Source: Anas platyrhynchos
Taxonomy: Eukaryota > Chordata > Aves > Anseriformes > Anatidae
Assembly (NCBI RefSeq): GCF_047663525.1
Contig: NC_092587.1
Location: 146,498,001-146,562,000 of the forward strand
DNA: 64,000 nucleotides
Direction of reading: 5' to 3'
Shown in pieces: positions 53,801 through 63,906 of this stretch (position 1 is its first letter; every line of letters starts with the position of its first letter). The notes beneath the pieces were generated by a model. That model was not told the DNA's origin. It was given only the letters and a program-made list of their open reading frames with translations, and searched no databases. Both the position numbers and the translations under genes were made by a program.

Positions 53801-56800
53801 GAGAATCCAGAAGTGGATCACTCTTACCTTTTTTTTTTTTTTATGTGGAACAGAACCATTTTGATTAACCAACATCTTACAGCATTTTCAGCTTTGTTAG
53901 TTGCAACAACAGCTTTTAACATTTCCCGAGGTACTGGGGTACTCTACAGAGTTGGTTTCACCGTTGATTTCACCGGCTTAAAAGAAATACTTCCCTGCGC
54001 ACCTCAAAATTGATTTTGGAAAAGGGGGCCTAGCCATATGATAGTACAGGTAAAAGGCAAAAGACACAGCTAAATTGAATTTAGCTTAAATGATGAGATA
54101 AAGATGCTATTTGTGTTGATGAAGGGATATTTGTCTCTGCTAAATGAGTCATTCAGGTGGTCTGAGTTGTGGTTAGTAGTTAATCGTTTTGTATGTGAGG
54201 TTTGAGAGCTTGGAATGATTAATGAGCCAGTGATAGTTACACATACGGAAACCTATTAAGTAAAACTGAAGCAATTAAGCTAACTAAAGATAATTTATAT
54301 AGATCTTGGCTACAAAGTAAGATTCTGATTGATGCTGAATTTTGAAAGGAGGAGCAATTCCTGTTTAACTTTGTGGGTGACACAAAGGTAACAAAGGCAA
54401 AAGCAAGACCATTCAAAGTTACTGAAAAGGTGTCTCCAGTGCAAAGAGCCTCAAGCAGAGAAACTCCAGTTTTAACAATTTTCAAAACCTTCTGTATCAA
54501 ATCTACTCTATTTAGGGAAGCTTCTTTCCCTGCCTCCCCCCCAGCAACCGTGGCTGTAGCCGGGAGCACAGCTTGGACCTGGAATCGGTGCCTACCCCTA
54601 GCTGTGCAAGATTACACGCTTGTGCTTGCCAAGCCCACTTTGCAAGCCTCTCTGCCACAGAGCTGCATCCTGACCTCTGTGCAGCCGAGGCCATGCTACC
54701 TCTGCATTATGCCAGGTTTGAAGCCAGGAACACAGAAATGTTTCCTCGGGTTTTTCGTGCCTCTCTGTAGGAGTTGGTGTGCAGTGTGCTGGGGCGGGAC
54801 TTGTTTTTAACTCCCGGGCACCTTGGTGAGAGGTGGGGGCTGCGGAAACATTTCCAGCTGCAGTATTTAGAGGGAAATTTCTGCCTATTTCTTCCTTTGT
54901 ACCTCTTTCTCCTGGAAGAAACTATGGATTTAGGCTTGGTGGATGAGAGTTGGGTCCATGTGGAAAACACAAGCAAACAGAGAAGGCACTTCAGCAGCAC
55001 CTTCCGACCCTTGGAAGACGGTAGCAACTTTCAGTAGTGTTTTATATGTAAAGGGGGCTGCTATGCCTTTTTGATCATTTGTGGTTGTACAATACATACC
55101 CAGGGCAAGATTATGCCCTTTTGCATGTCCCTGCCACTCCAGAAGCTAGGAGTTGTTGCTGCCTCAAGTCCGACTGCTCCAGCTTAGTCAGACAGCCCGG
55201 TGTCAGGTCAGCAGCACGTACTGCTGGACTGCAGAACCAGTCACCTCAGTGTAACCAGTATTTCAGAAGTGGTATTTGAGCTTTTAGGGAATGGGCCTGC
55301 CATCTCTTAGAAATCTGGTTATTGACAAGTTGTGGGCCTGCAAGCTGTTGCTTAAAGGACCTCACCTGCTCAACAGCCCTCCTAATGCATTTTGTTTTGG
55401 TGAGCTGAGAGCAAGACTGTGCTGCTTACTGAAGTGTTTGGATGTCGTTGTGGTCAGTGCTATCCAGCATGCTGAGGCTTGAGCTGCTTTTTGAACGCGT
55501 GGGTAAGGAATTTTGCCAAGAGTGAGCTAAGATGTGACTCTTTAGCAGGGACCTAGGAAACGCAGTGTTCATTGCTGGTGTCGGTAAAGGAAGCCTTGCC
55601 CACAATCTCTCTCCTGTGCAAGGTAGAAAGATGGCTGTGATGTATCCTTAGCGAAAATTAATTACCGCTGTGGGACAGCTGTTGAGTCATATGTTGCTCT
55701 TGTGGTTTGCTGCTTATTTCATTAAAATTCAATCTTCTGTTAAAACCATTGGCTCCAATTTCCTGATTCTTCCCTTTGCAGATACCGAATGCCAAGGTTA
55801 TTGTGTGGCTAAACCAGTTCATCAGGAAAGCCACAAGTTGCGATATGGCTAATAATACATCCAAAATCATTGCAGGCATTCTGCTGCCAATCCATGTCTA
55901 ATTAAAAAGGCTGAAAAACATATTTATGTCAGGTGTAGGCAAAACAATGCATAATTGTCTTCTCCGAGGAGCCGTGGAGGGCCAGGTTGTATACTGCTGA
56001 ACGCAGGCAGAGTAAACAGGATATGTATGTTGCTGCTGGTTTGGGGGCTTGCAGGGAGGTGTCCAAACTGCAGAGTTCTGCAGGAGGTTGTGGAGGCTCA
56101 CTTGGACTGTGCTGCCTGCTGTCTGTTCCACGTGCAGCAGGACTTGAGCCTTGTGTTCTGTGACTTCCTTGGCTGATGTTTTTTTTATTGTACCCGGGAG
56201 CTCCAGAGCAATTTATTCCCCCCCCAAAAAATGTTCCCTCCACTCTCCTCTTAAGTTCGTGTTTCTTCAGGAAATAATAGTAACTAATAATCCATAATAA
56301 TAAAAAATCCATAATAATAAAAGTAGTAAAACACTGAATTTTTTTGCCCTTACTCTGCAAATTTTCGTGATCGCAGTAGAGAGTTACCTTTACAGACAGA
56401 GCAGTGACTCCTACTATGGCACAACTTCTTTCTCAGTCCTTACTGCGTTTGCATCCAAGTCCCAGATGCCCAGTCACAGAACGAAGATTTCTCAGGGAAC
56501 TACATATTTCAGCAGTGCAGTGGGAGTAGATTCAGGTAAAAAAAAAAAAAAAAAAAAAAAAGCTGAACCACTGCTGTTGCAGAATAATAGCTTCTGTGTA
56601 AGGAAGTGTAGTCCACTGGAACATCTTGGAGCTCGAATCTCCGAAATCTTAATGCTCAAAATGCCATTTGAGGGGAAGGGGCAATGTCTTGGTTTTGTCC
56701 TTGATACCTGTACGCGGTGCTGTTTACTTATGTGACTGGCGTTTGGAAACCTGCCTTAACTTGATACCAGGTGCATTCTTAGTAACATTTCTTAGTAGTT

Positions 56801-59800
56801 TTAATTAGCAATGTTCTCTTCCATATCCTTCTGCATATAAGTAATTGTTACACAGGATAAAAGTGAACAGATGGCTCCTGCTCATACAAAGAGTCCCATT
56901 AGAAACCATTAAATAGATTTTGGTGTGAAAGTAGCTAGTCTGAGCTGTATTAATTATACAATTAGCAGAGAAGATTTTTCTGTATGCCACAAGTATTAAC
57001 ACAGGAAAGTCCGTGCCAGATATGAAGAGACAGATTTGGCTGAAAATTCATTGTGCTTCCATAAATAAAATAGAAGAGGATGTAGCCATTATTGCTCTGT
57101 ACCCCTCTTACTCAAATAATTACTGTATGCAGTATTTGCAGTAATAGAGTGTTTAAAAGCGGGGTTTGTCTCACCTAATTCTTGATGTCTAGAAACAGAG
57201 CAGTAAGTTTTCTCTCCTCTCTGCGATAACTGAGGAGGGACAGGTACGTCTGCTGGTGATGCATCCCACCCTAAATGCAGTGCCTAAGCCAATGGCATTC
57301 GTATGGTGAGACTTTTCACCCCTAAATGGCAGGAGGTGAGTCCTGTCCCCAGTCAATATGAAGCAGAGGTTCCCCAGTGATTGTGGTGCCCTTCAAAAGG
57401 TGGTTGTCTTATGGGGGCTTTCTCATCTCTGTTTTTATGGTTACCACGTTACTCCCTCTCTCCCTAAGGCTTTGTCTCTGAGGTTCCTTGTCTGTCTCCA
57501 AGCAGCTTCTGTCTGGGTTTAAGGAACAGGAGGAAAGGAGAACAATTACTTTCGGATTTGTGTTTTTGGAATAAAAAATGAGCTTTCTAAACAAGGCAAA
57601 GGACTTTGTATCCCCTGATTATTTGGAGAGAAAGAAAAAGCAAAGATCGCTTCAGTAAGTTAGATTAGAAATTGATACCTCAGAGACTCGGTACACAACA
57701 AAAGTTGCTTGGCCAGTAGATTTTACTTAACAAGATGAAATTTTTCTTCAGAGTAGAGGTCAGATGTCTCTCACAGACCGTGGAGGGCATGTTAGAGAAG
57801 TGAGAGCACAAAACATCATTAGGAAGAAATGCCTTATTTCTCCAGAAGGTACCAGTGACCTCACCTTCCAGAAGCTATTTACTTGTACATATACTTCTGT
57901 GCTTTGTGGCTTCCATTTTTTTTTTTTTTTTTTTTTAATCATGCATACAATCTTCAGGTAGAGAGTGGATCTTCAGAAGTCATTGATTTAGCCTATTGTT
58001 AGATATGTAGAGAAATTGCAACCACTAGGCAAAATGACAATTGTGAGAAAACATGAAAAGGGGCCAGACGATAACAGCAGCAGCCAAACCTTAATTGTTT
58101 CAGAAACAGAAAACATTTGGCCAAATTAATTCACTGGATTGATCATAATGAAGTTAGGAGAATCGTTTGGATGGGTATTGACTTCTGAGATCTGTGTCTT
58201 GCATCAGGCTTCATTAGGGGAAATCTTTTTTGGTTTTAAAGAACCCAACTGTCGTGGAAGATTGGCGTACTGAAACCGACACAGTGGAATAAACTGAGGA
58301 TTCGTATTAATTGGAAATGGGACAGCAATCATTTAAGTGTACTGAAAGGGTTTGGGGAAGCTGCCAATGAGCAAAAATATTCCGTCTAATTAAAACTGGT
58401 TATAAAATAAGGTTGCAGTGAATGGCATTTGTGTCGCCAAAAATTCTGGGGGCTGATCTGGAAGCTTTCTTACAGAGTGTCTTGCTAACCTCTGGGGTTC
58501 GGTGCAGTGTGATATCTAATCAGAAGAGCCTAGGACAGTTCAAAAGTAATTGGGCTTCTGGATGTATAACATTCATTTATGCAGGAAAAAAAACAGGGTG
58601 CCATATCCACAGCCTTATTTTATATAACCAAATGAGTCAAATTAAGTGTAATTGTTAATGAACACAGTAGGGGCAAAGCGGTACAGGTTCTGTGAAGTAA
58701 AACTGAGCTGTGCACATCTGTGCTGATTAATATTAAAGAATAAAGAAATGACTCCATCTCATAAATTTCTTAGAATCTTTGAAAGGAAGGCTGCCTAGTT
58801 TTCAATATGCCACAACTAATTCTTAGGTATGTTCTAAGATTTCCTCCTTGCACAGCTGTTAAATATGCTTATTTGTAAATTTGAATAATTTAGTAGTAGT
58901 TTGATAGTATGAGTCGTGTAAAACTTGCTATTGCTTCAAAATTCTTTAAGTAGCTGAATATAAATGAAGACTTGTGGTGATCCCCTGGAGACCCAAGAAG
59001 GATGGACACCTGGTGGGCTGTGAAACATTGCCGAAGCTGAGACCTGTGCACGTGTGTGCATGTAATGGAAAGGATTATATTCTGTAGTGGCTTCCAGTTT
59101 AGCTGCAGCTGTGTTTTGAGAGATGTCCTCAGGCTTGTTGCGGTGGGTAGTGTTTCACTCTCACACTTAGGACATGAAAGCAAACAAAAGTAATGTTGGG
59201 TTAAAGCCTGCTGCTAGATTCTGGTCATCCATTTAAAAACAGAAGGTAAACGTTTCTACTGAAACTGAAGAGAAAAAAACAGTCAGGTAGGAGTGAGGAT
59301 ATGTAGATTCCATCATTAATAATGTACAGGAAGCAACATGGGCTGTGTTTTTGACCACAATACAAGAACAAAGGTACATTCAATACCTGGGAAGTTAATT
59401 AAATGCTTCTTCCTTCTTCCTTACCTAATTTCTTGATAACCCGTGGAGCTTGGTGCCATATGATAGCTGATCTGAAAAGCCTAATAATGTACAAAAACTG
59501 TCAGACTTCTGGATGGATACCACTCTCTGTTATCTTATACAAGGAAGAGATAAACTCTCCCGCTTTAACAACAGAAGTTGGTAATGACCACCATTCAAAA
59601 AAGCTCGATTATCACTCATTGCTCATTAAAAATCTTGAGTGTCAGTTGTTGCCACTGCTCTGTTAGGAGAGAAAACAAGGGCAAGCAGTCTGCTGGTACA
59701 TATTGCTTGCTGAAAAACAGTTTTGCAAACAGTCTTTTCTCTTGACCTTTTCTGTTTTGTTTTGAAGGCATAAGACCTCTGGGGTCATGAGTGGAATGAC

Positions 59801-61060
59801 ATGTATGATGTACTGCTTGTCTCGGGGTGTTTGTTGTATGTGAACTTGAGTACTGCAACGAGGGCATCATCAGAAAGACAGCTAAGATTAGTACTAGAGT
59901 TATGGGTAGAATTTTATCATGACACTACTTATTTGGATTATTATTTTTTGTAATTTGGAAAGATATGTTTGCTATGTACGACTCCAGTTAGCATATAGCC
60001 TTCTAGATCAGGGAGAGTGAGTTGGATTGTTTTTTGTTTGTTTGTTTGCATGTCAACACCAGGGTGTCAGTTGTAGAAACCCTGTTGTCACTGCTTCAGA
60101 CTGGGAGAGAGCAAAGCAGCTGTAAAATTACTAGTTGATATGAAAATGTCTTCTCTAACTTTGATGACCATAACTGAATATTTTATTTCACTCTGAAAAA
60201 GCAACTTATATGACCAGATTTATTGTACAGCACCTACCTTCTAGACAGGAAGAAAATGCAGAATTTATTTTGGATGTTACAAGCTTTAAATTAGCAAGCT
60301 TCTTAAAGTTATCTCCATTTTTTCTTGCAGGGTATTATAGAAAAATCGAAACTCAAAGGAATTCCTATCATTATTGATGCTGTAAGTATATTTTTGATTC
60401 ATTCAGTGGCTTGACATTTAAGAATCTATTCAGAAAGTGTACTTCTTACTGTTTTTTGCAGGATGGACTGTGGCTTATTTCCCAGCAGCCTTCTATTATT
60501 CAAGGCTACCAGCGAGCTATTCTTACTCCAAACTATATGGAGTTTAGTAGACTGTATGAAGCTATGGTGAGTTATTTTCCTTTTTTCAATTAAAGTATGT
60601 GCAAGTTTAGTCTTGTAGTCTTTATATAAATGAACACATTATTACTGGACTAAACATTATGTGCTGTTCCTCGTATGCAAGATGAGCATTGTCTGGGTTT
60701 TTATTCCAGGGGATAATTGCCACGACAATGAATATTCTTAAACAGAACTCTTTTTTTTTTTTACAGAAGAAAAATACCTTTTTAAGGTATTTTTGGCACT
60801 GCAATGGGTATAGAATAAAAATACCTGGGAAGGCTGATGGTGATGCTTTTTCTTTTCCCTACACACGCTGAAGTGACGTGTTAGAATATTTTGTTCTAGT
60901 AATAAAATACGTACTGTGTATGGAATTCTTGTGTTGTAGCTTAGAGACCCCGTAGACAGTAGTGATCATCATGGATGTGTATTAAGACTCAGCCAAGCCA
61001 TGGGGAATTTGACAGTTGTTCAAAAGGGAGAACGAGATCTTATTTCAGATGGAGATAAAG
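26278..61060 (+). CDS. NAXD: NAXD, ATP-dependent (S)-NAD(P)H-hydrate dehydratase (multi-exon, 3' end beyond window)
   Basis: This is the metabolite-repair enzyme that uses ATP to dehydrate the damaged, hydrated cofactors (S)-NADHX and (S)-NADPHX back to NADH and NADPH, working with the epimerase NAXE. The family has a ribokinase-like fold. Joining eight exons (76, 151, 46, 89, 109, 51, 105 and 121 nt) gives an uninterrupted frame of 249 codons plus one base. The translation closely follows vertebrate [18 protein letters not shown] start of the fold, [57 protein letters not shown] and [10 protein letters not shown]. All exon borders are GT-AG and phase-consistent. The exons carrying the GGQGD ATP-site motif and the C-terminus are not present by 64,000, so roughly 90-100 residues are missing. 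Introns are long (6.1, 1.3, 1.8, 11.9, 12.5, 0.08 and 0.37 kb). The identification is very secure; the choice of first exon is less so. Confidence 0.96.
26430..26458 (+). other. G-quadruplex-forming sequence
   Basis: Four or more G-runs (GGG-AT-GGG-AT-G8-TAAAAT-G5) lie on the sense strand about 77 bases after the leader-exon donor. They fit the G3+ N1-7 rule and could form in DNA or in the first-intron RNA. Confidence 0.55.
26571..26628 (+). repeat. (GGA)n purine tract
   Basis: This is a G/A-only, GGA-rich tract of about 55 bases in the CpG island, between the leader exon and the SANT exon. Such tracts can form G4 or triplex structures and are splicing-enhancer-like as RNA. A short (CTG)n run (about 26680-26701) follows. 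Confidence 0.8.
26852..26865 (+). repeat. C14 homopolymer
   Basis: A run of 14 C lies in the pyrimidine tract ahead of the potential acceptor at 26901. The length is prone to sequencing error and polymorphism. Confidence 0.85.
26901..26902 (+). other. Potential splice acceptor for a 5'-extended SANT exon
   Basis: A long T-rich then C-rich tract (26825-26896, including a C14 run) ends TTTGCAG at 26901. An exon starting at 26902 would be in phase 1 and keep the SANT frame open, so the leader exon (donor 26353) could join it with no frameshift. The intervening 548-nt intron would be G-rich. The site is seen in the sequence; its use is inference. Confidence 0.4.
27147..27708 (+). CDS. SANT-protein exon 1 (DNA-binding domain)
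   Basis: The ATG at 27147 is followed by 187 codons plus one base, ending at the strong donor GACG then GTGAGT at 27709. It carries the whole SANT-like domain and the acidic/Pro-rich linker, which ends [11 protein letters not shown]. The frame is open further upstream through 26784, but that part is low-complexity and GC-rich, so I start at the ATG that directly precedes the domain. If the acceptor at 26901 is used, the coding exon would instead run 26902-27708 (807 nt, divisible by three). Confidence 0.82.
27147..29165 (+). CDS. Myb/SANT-like DNA-binding domain protein nested in NAXD intron 1
   Basis: Two exons (27147-27708 and 28753-29124) encode a 311-residue frame that then either reads on to a TAA at 29163-29165 (324 residues) or splices in frame into NAXD. 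Residues about 7-100 form a trihelix-type Myb/SANT-like domain (W10 and W22; third-helix pattern [16 protein letters not shown]), resembling the domain found in ZSCAN20/ZSCAN29 and MSANTD proteins. Residues about 105-187 are rich in Pro, Gly, Asp and Glu. PKRSKKRH at 204-211 looks like a nuclear localisation signal. Residues about 216-268 (charged, then [10 protein letters not shown]) look like a coiled coil, followed by a Ser/Pro tail. The likely role is a DNA-binding nuclear factor; targets are unknown. The ATG has A at -3. I cannot name the gene. Confidence 0.8.
28753..29124 (+). CDS. SANT-protein exon 2 (nuclear-signal cluster and coiled coil)
   Basis: The acceptor is TTGTTTTAG at 28752. 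The first two bases complete a Gly codon with exon 1, then comes [13 protein letters not shown], a basic cluster, a long charged helix and a Ser/Pro-rich tail ending ALSPPI. The donor is ATAG then GTACTT at 29125, weak because +5 is T rather than G. The exon is 372 nt (124 x 3), phase 1 on both sides. Its last base joins to NAXD exon 32479 to restore V-IERTF, so a fusion keeps frame. Without splicing, the frame runs 13 more codons to a stop at 29163. Confidence 0.82.
29145..29212 (+). terminator. Candidate poly(A) signals for a standalone SANT transcript
   Basis: AATAAA occurs at 29145-29150, inside the read-through tail, and again at 29207-29212, about 42 bases after the stop at 29163-29165. 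A GT-rich stretch (about 29239-29260) follows the second. The second is well placed to end an mRNA that ignores the weak donor at 29125. AATAAA is common in AT-rich introns, so this is only suggestive. Confidence 0.4.
31510..31533 (+). repeat. NAXD: A24 homopolymer in NAXD intron 1
   Basis: Twenty-four consecutive A about 950 bases before the core exon at 32479. No gene body precedes it that would make it a retrocopy tail. Confidence 0.92.
32479..32629 (+). CDS. NAXD: NAXD exon (start of catalytic core)
   Basis: The acceptor is a pyrimidine tract ending TTTTTCAG at 32478; the donor is GTAAGT at 32630. Translation from the split first codon gives [20 protein letters not shown], then [10 protein letters not shown], then [15 protein letters not shown], which is the conserved entry to the NAXD ribokinase-like fold with its first glycine turn. 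The exon starts in phase 1 and ends in phase 2. This is the exon to which either the leader exon at 26278 or the SANT exon at 28753 can be joined in frame. Confidence 0.95.
33811..33839 (+). repeat. NAXD: T29 homopolymer near the NAXD 46-nt exon
   Basis: Twenty-nine consecutive T, ending 99 bases before the exon that begins at 33939. It is separate from the exon's own weak pyrimidine tract (CATTCTAG). Confidence 0.95.
33939..33984 (+). CDS. NAXD: NAXD small exon (46 nt)
   Basis: The acceptor is TTCTAG at 33938 and the donor GTACGT at 33985. The exon completes the split Glu codon and encodes [15 protein letters not shown], a nearly invariant NAXD segment that packs next to the substrate site. 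It starts in phase 2 and ends in phase 0. At 46 nt it is unusually short, and a T29 homopolymer ends 99 bases upstream of it. Confidence 0.93.
35738..35826 (+). CDS. NAXD: NAXD exon
   Basis: The acceptor is a T-rich tract ending TTTTTAG at 35737; the donor is GTAAGT at 35827. It encodes [20 protein letters not shown] then [10 protein letters not shown], matching mammalian NAXD closely. It starts in phase 0 and ends in phase 2. A (TA)n microsatellite begins about 30 bases into the following intron. Confidence 0.95.
35856..35884 (+). repeat. NAXD: (AT)n microsatellite beside a NAXD donor
   Basis: About 29 bases of AT repeat start 30 bases after the donor at 35827, following a T8 run. Confidence 0.92.
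44490..44733 (+). mobile_element. NAXD: CR1 LINE fragment, 3' end, sense, in a NAXD intron
   Basis: GAGTCAATGGGCACAAACTG, AGAGCCCTGGCTCAGGCTGC, CCCAGGGAGGCTATAG, CTCCTTGGAGGCCTTCAAAA and GGTTGAACCAGATATCCTCC then CAGGTCCCATCCAACCTT follow a CR1 3' end in sense. The copy is diverged, with a decayed terminal repeat. Confidence 0.88.
46535..46720 (+). other. Isolated GC/CpG-rich patch in a NAXD intron
   Basis: About 190 bases with many CpGs (GGGCCGCGGCCAGGCGCGAG, GCCGCCTCGCCTGCCGCAG) interrupt AT-rich intron. Frames are open on both strands, as expected for GC-rich DNA, with no recognised protein. It could be an enhancer, an unannotated first exon or an old GC-rich repeat. Confidence 0.5.
47757..47865 (+). 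CDS. NAXD: NAXD exon with GPGLGR motif
   Basis: The acceptor is GTTTAG at 47756 behind a T/C-rich tract; the donor is GTAATA at 47866. It encodes [20 protein letters not shown], then [16 protein letters not shown]. The GPGLGR turn is a hallmark of the YjeF C-terminal/NAXD dehydratase family. It starts in phase 2 and ends in phase 0, and is preceded by an 11.9-kb intron. Confidence 0.95.
49960..52390 (-). other. ORF-dense, moderately GC-rich block of unknown origin in a NAXD intron
   Basis: About 2.4 kb differs from the AT-rich intron around it. It has higher GC and a chain of overlapping 60-140-codon frames on both strands. Read on the - strand it looks like a coding-type sequence broken by stops and frameshifts, for example frames at 51600-51298, 51769-51575, 50497-50252 and 50255-50007. 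It fits a decayed retroelement or processed pseudogene. I recognise no domain, and no terminal repeats or target duplication are clear. Confidence 0.35.
52402..52448 (+). repeat. Short tandem duplication (about 21 bases, two copies)
   Basis: TTATTTACTTAGTTTTTTAC is followed at once by TTATTTACTTAGTTTTTTGC. It lies at the right edge of the ORF-dense block. Confidence 0.8.
56538..56561 (+). repeat. NAXD: A24 homopolymer in a NAXD intron
   Basis: Twenty-four consecutive A. The lysine run in the overlapping frame is an artefact of this tract. A T20 tract at about 57,917-57,936 is similar. Confidence 0.9.
60331..60381 (+). CDS. NAXD: NAXD small exon (51 nt)
   Basis: The acceptor is CTTGCAG at 60330 and the donor GTAAGT at 60382. 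It has exactly 17 codons, [17 protein letters not shown], which form the strand leading into the conserved DADGL motif. Phase is 0 on both sides, so skipping it would keep the frame but delete the start of that motif. Confidence 0.94.
60462..60566 (+). CDS. NAXD: NAXD exon completing DADGL and carrying LTPN
   Basis: The acceptor is TTTTTTGCAG at 60461 and the donor GTGAGT at 60567. Its 35 codons begin [16 protein letters not shown], which completes IDADGL with the previous exon. They continue into [17 protein letters not shown], the family's LTPxxxEF segment. Phase is 0 on both sides. The intron before it is only 80 nt. Confidence 0.95.
60940..61060 (+). CDS. NAXD: NAXD exon, last one visible in the window
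   Basis: The acceptor is GTTGTAG at 60939 and the donor GTAAGT at 61061. It encodes [20 protein letters not shown], then [20 protein letters not shown]. The VVQKGERD segment corresponds to the VVQ(Q/K)GERDI stretch of vertebrate NAXD just before the nucleotide-binding GGQGD exon. It ends in phase 1. No following NAXD exon is recognisable between 61,061 and 64,000. Confidence 0.95.
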
Positions 61061-63649
61061 GTAAGTGAAACCTTTTGCTTTTAGCAATGTGATTTTTTTG
61101 TTTGCTTTCAGACATAGTCCAGTGGTTGGATTGTATAGTAACTGGTTGACTGTTCCCCTGATGATCGAAGGGGAGGGAAGGCTGTCTAAAAACCATAAAA
61201 TATCAACCTTTCGATGCTTTATGTAAGTTGATATTTTAAAAGAGTGCAACTTACTTGCTGAAAAAGTTAATGATTTTATTTCTCATTTAAATGACTGTAA
61301 TAATGTTTTACACTAAACACATACTGAGAATCTCACTTTTTATAAGCTGTTTAAAAATCCTTAGCTGAGCTGGTCTAAGTGCAGATGTCACTGCTAAACT
61401 AATGAAGAATAATAGTGGTGTTTCACCATATATTGGCAAGTCTGAAAAATGAAGATTTCTTGAGATTCATGGAGTGCTTATTGTCCACCGTGGGGTTGTA
61501 GATTAGTGTGTGTGTATATATGACTCATATGTTAGCCCTGACAATATTTTTTTTAATTTAGCTCTAGATTGCCATTACAACTTTTTAAAACAGTCACTTA
61601 CTAATATGGTTAAAGTATACTTAATTAAATTTGCTGCCTATCTGATGCTAAGATCGTTTGCTGTGATAAGTATGAAATTAATTCATGAGTGCCTTCATCC
61701 CATTTTGACTACATGACATTACTTCACGTACATAACAAGCAGCAGCTCTGCCCCTAATTACTTGAAATGCTAATCTCTGATGAATGTTTATGCGTTTTCA
61801 GAATCTTTTTGTATTTGCAGTCAATTTTTCATTACTTGGAGCCATGGGAGTCTTTTATAAGAGAAAAAAATGCATGTAACATGACAGTTGGTTTGAGCAG
61901 AGCCACTTCCAGGTACCACTCCATTAGTACAGACACTGTAGCAGACTGTGAAGCACGCTGGGACTGGAAATGATGTAGTTATGCCTATGTGATGAAGGGC
62001 TTCGATAGGTCATGCAGTTCCCAAGTAGCTCTGCATAAAGTCTGCTGTCGTGTGTGCACCAATGGCAGGCTTGGTTTGTAACCTTGGACATCAGTCCGTG
62101 CTGAAGGGAGAATGAACTCTGCCAGAGGAGAAAATATCCTAGCTCCAGTTTACGTCAGCTAGAGAGCTTTAGAGCACTGTGGCATCTCTTCTTGCTGTGT
62201 TTTTGTGTCAACCGGGTTATTTTTATGCAGGTTTGTTGCTTTTGTAATGAATGTCAGGAAAATTGGTGACACCTTAGACCGAGCACATTTCCTAGTATCT
62301 CTCTGTTCTTTGGAGTTGCTATTCTTGAGATAAGTGTACCCCCACTGCTCGCAGGAGAAAGGCGACAGTATCCATTGTCTCTTGTCACGCAGGATTCAAA
62401 AAGGGGAAGCATCTGAAAGTCTTTGCAATTCCAATTTTGAACGGTCAGGCATGGCACAAATTTGGTGTATGCTTGGTGTGCTTTGGGGGCTTTTCATTGT
62501 TCCCCCTTCCCTCCTCCTCTTTGTCTTGTGTACTGATTTTTTTTCTCTCTTAGTTAAGTGGCTTTTTATTTGAAATAAAAAACAATTTTGTGGCTTTATA
62601 GCAATTGTTTGATATAGCTATAGGCTGTTTTTGTGTTCTTACACTGGCTCTGTGATTGATGCTTTCTCTCTCCTGGATTACAGACATTACAGGTAGTATT
62701 ACTGAGCACTAAGAAAGCAGTTGTCAGGTTTAATGCATGTTACAGTGTCGACTACAAACACTGTTTTTAGCGTTTGTGTTGCTTGTAAGAAAGTTCCTGA
62801 GAATTCTGCAGAAATTAAAGACGTCAGCTTCCTTTTAAGAAGAATATTCTTTGGGTCTGGGAGTTACTGTTGGTCAATTTTTGAAAGGTTCGAATGAAAA
62901 ATAACATGGAGAAAGGAGATCCTACTGTCTGCTCTGGGCTACAACGCAGAACATGTTGTCGTGCCACTGACCTTGAATTCTCTACCAGATTTTCCGCTCT
63001 TAACTTCTGCTTTTTCATCTGTCTGTTCTTTTGATCTGATGTCATTTTTTTTCAGCTGAGACAACACACATGATGATTCCAGTGTGAGGGAAATCCAGAT
63101 CTTTGGATCAGGCCAATATCCTCTGAGCACAATGAAATATTATGAAAAGATCTATGTACTCCTCTTGCCTTTTATTTTTCATATCGTCACCTATCTATCG
63201 TGCTGAAGCCTTACCTATTTTCAGGCATTTTGTGTTTGAGCTCATGTGCTTAGCACGCTGATACTCCAGTTTCCAGATGTCACTTCTAAACTGTCTCCTT
63301 CGGGCGTATAATGCATGCATACTTCCTGAAAAATGAAGTCTGAATGCTCTCCAGAAAAAGCAAAACTTGCAAACCCAGCTATGTATCTTTGGTGTGCAGT
63401 GCTTGGCTGTTGTGGAAAGAAAACTTTCTGAGGATGCAGGGTTTGCAGCACGGAAAACCGTGTCTTGGTGAATACTTCTTGGCTTCGAGTGATTGTAGTG
63501 GCTATTGCCATAATACTTTTGTACATGTGTCTGTAGGAAATTGAGTGAGTAGAAGGTTTACTTCTGTTAGTTTAAGACCAGAAAGGTTATCAAGTGATTT
63601 GACAGTGGGCTGGAAGTAAAGGTGTTGGTGAAGGATTACTGTTAGCAAA

Positions 63650-63731
63650 CAACTCTTTGGACTTGATGGACTTTTGGACTTGATGATCCTTAAGGGTCCC
63701 TTCCAACTCAGGATATTCTATGATTCTATGA
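63650..63731 (+). mobile_element. Short CR1 LINE 3' terminus, sense
   Basis: GGACTTGATGATCCTTAAGG, GTCCCTTCCAACTCAGG and the ATTCTATGATTCTATG tail are the classic CR1 terminus. A local duplication (GGACTTGATGGACTTTTGGA) precedes it. It lies in the NAXD intron after exon 61060. Confidence 0.9.
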
Positions 63732-63880
63732 ACTCTAATCTGAGCAAACCGGCACAATAAACTCTGCCTGGAAGCTGAGGTATCAACAATTCAGATGACA
63801 AGTAAGGCATATTTTATTAAGAGTCAAAGAAATTAGCCTTAGAATAGCATAACTAGAACCTTGATAAATTCCCAAACTTT

Positions 63881-63906
63881 AAAAAAAAAAAAAAAAAAAA
63901 AAAAAA
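63881..63906 (+). repeat. A26 homopolymer near the window end
   Basis: Twenty-six consecutive A in the intron after the last visible NAXD exon. Confidence 0.92.

Larger units (their letters stand above)
47866..60330. other. NAXD: NAXD long intron (about 12.5 kb)
   Basis: Outside the 49.96-52.39 kb block I see homopolymers, a GT-rich tract near 49,566-49,590 followed by a T run, a GC-richer patch near 54,540-54,720 and no further recognisable exon or RNA gene. Confidence 0.7.

Noticed and set aside
56367..56735. A 122-codon frame with a lysine run in a NAXD intron
   Set aside because: The run is the A24 homopolymer. There are no splice sites, domain or conservation clues.
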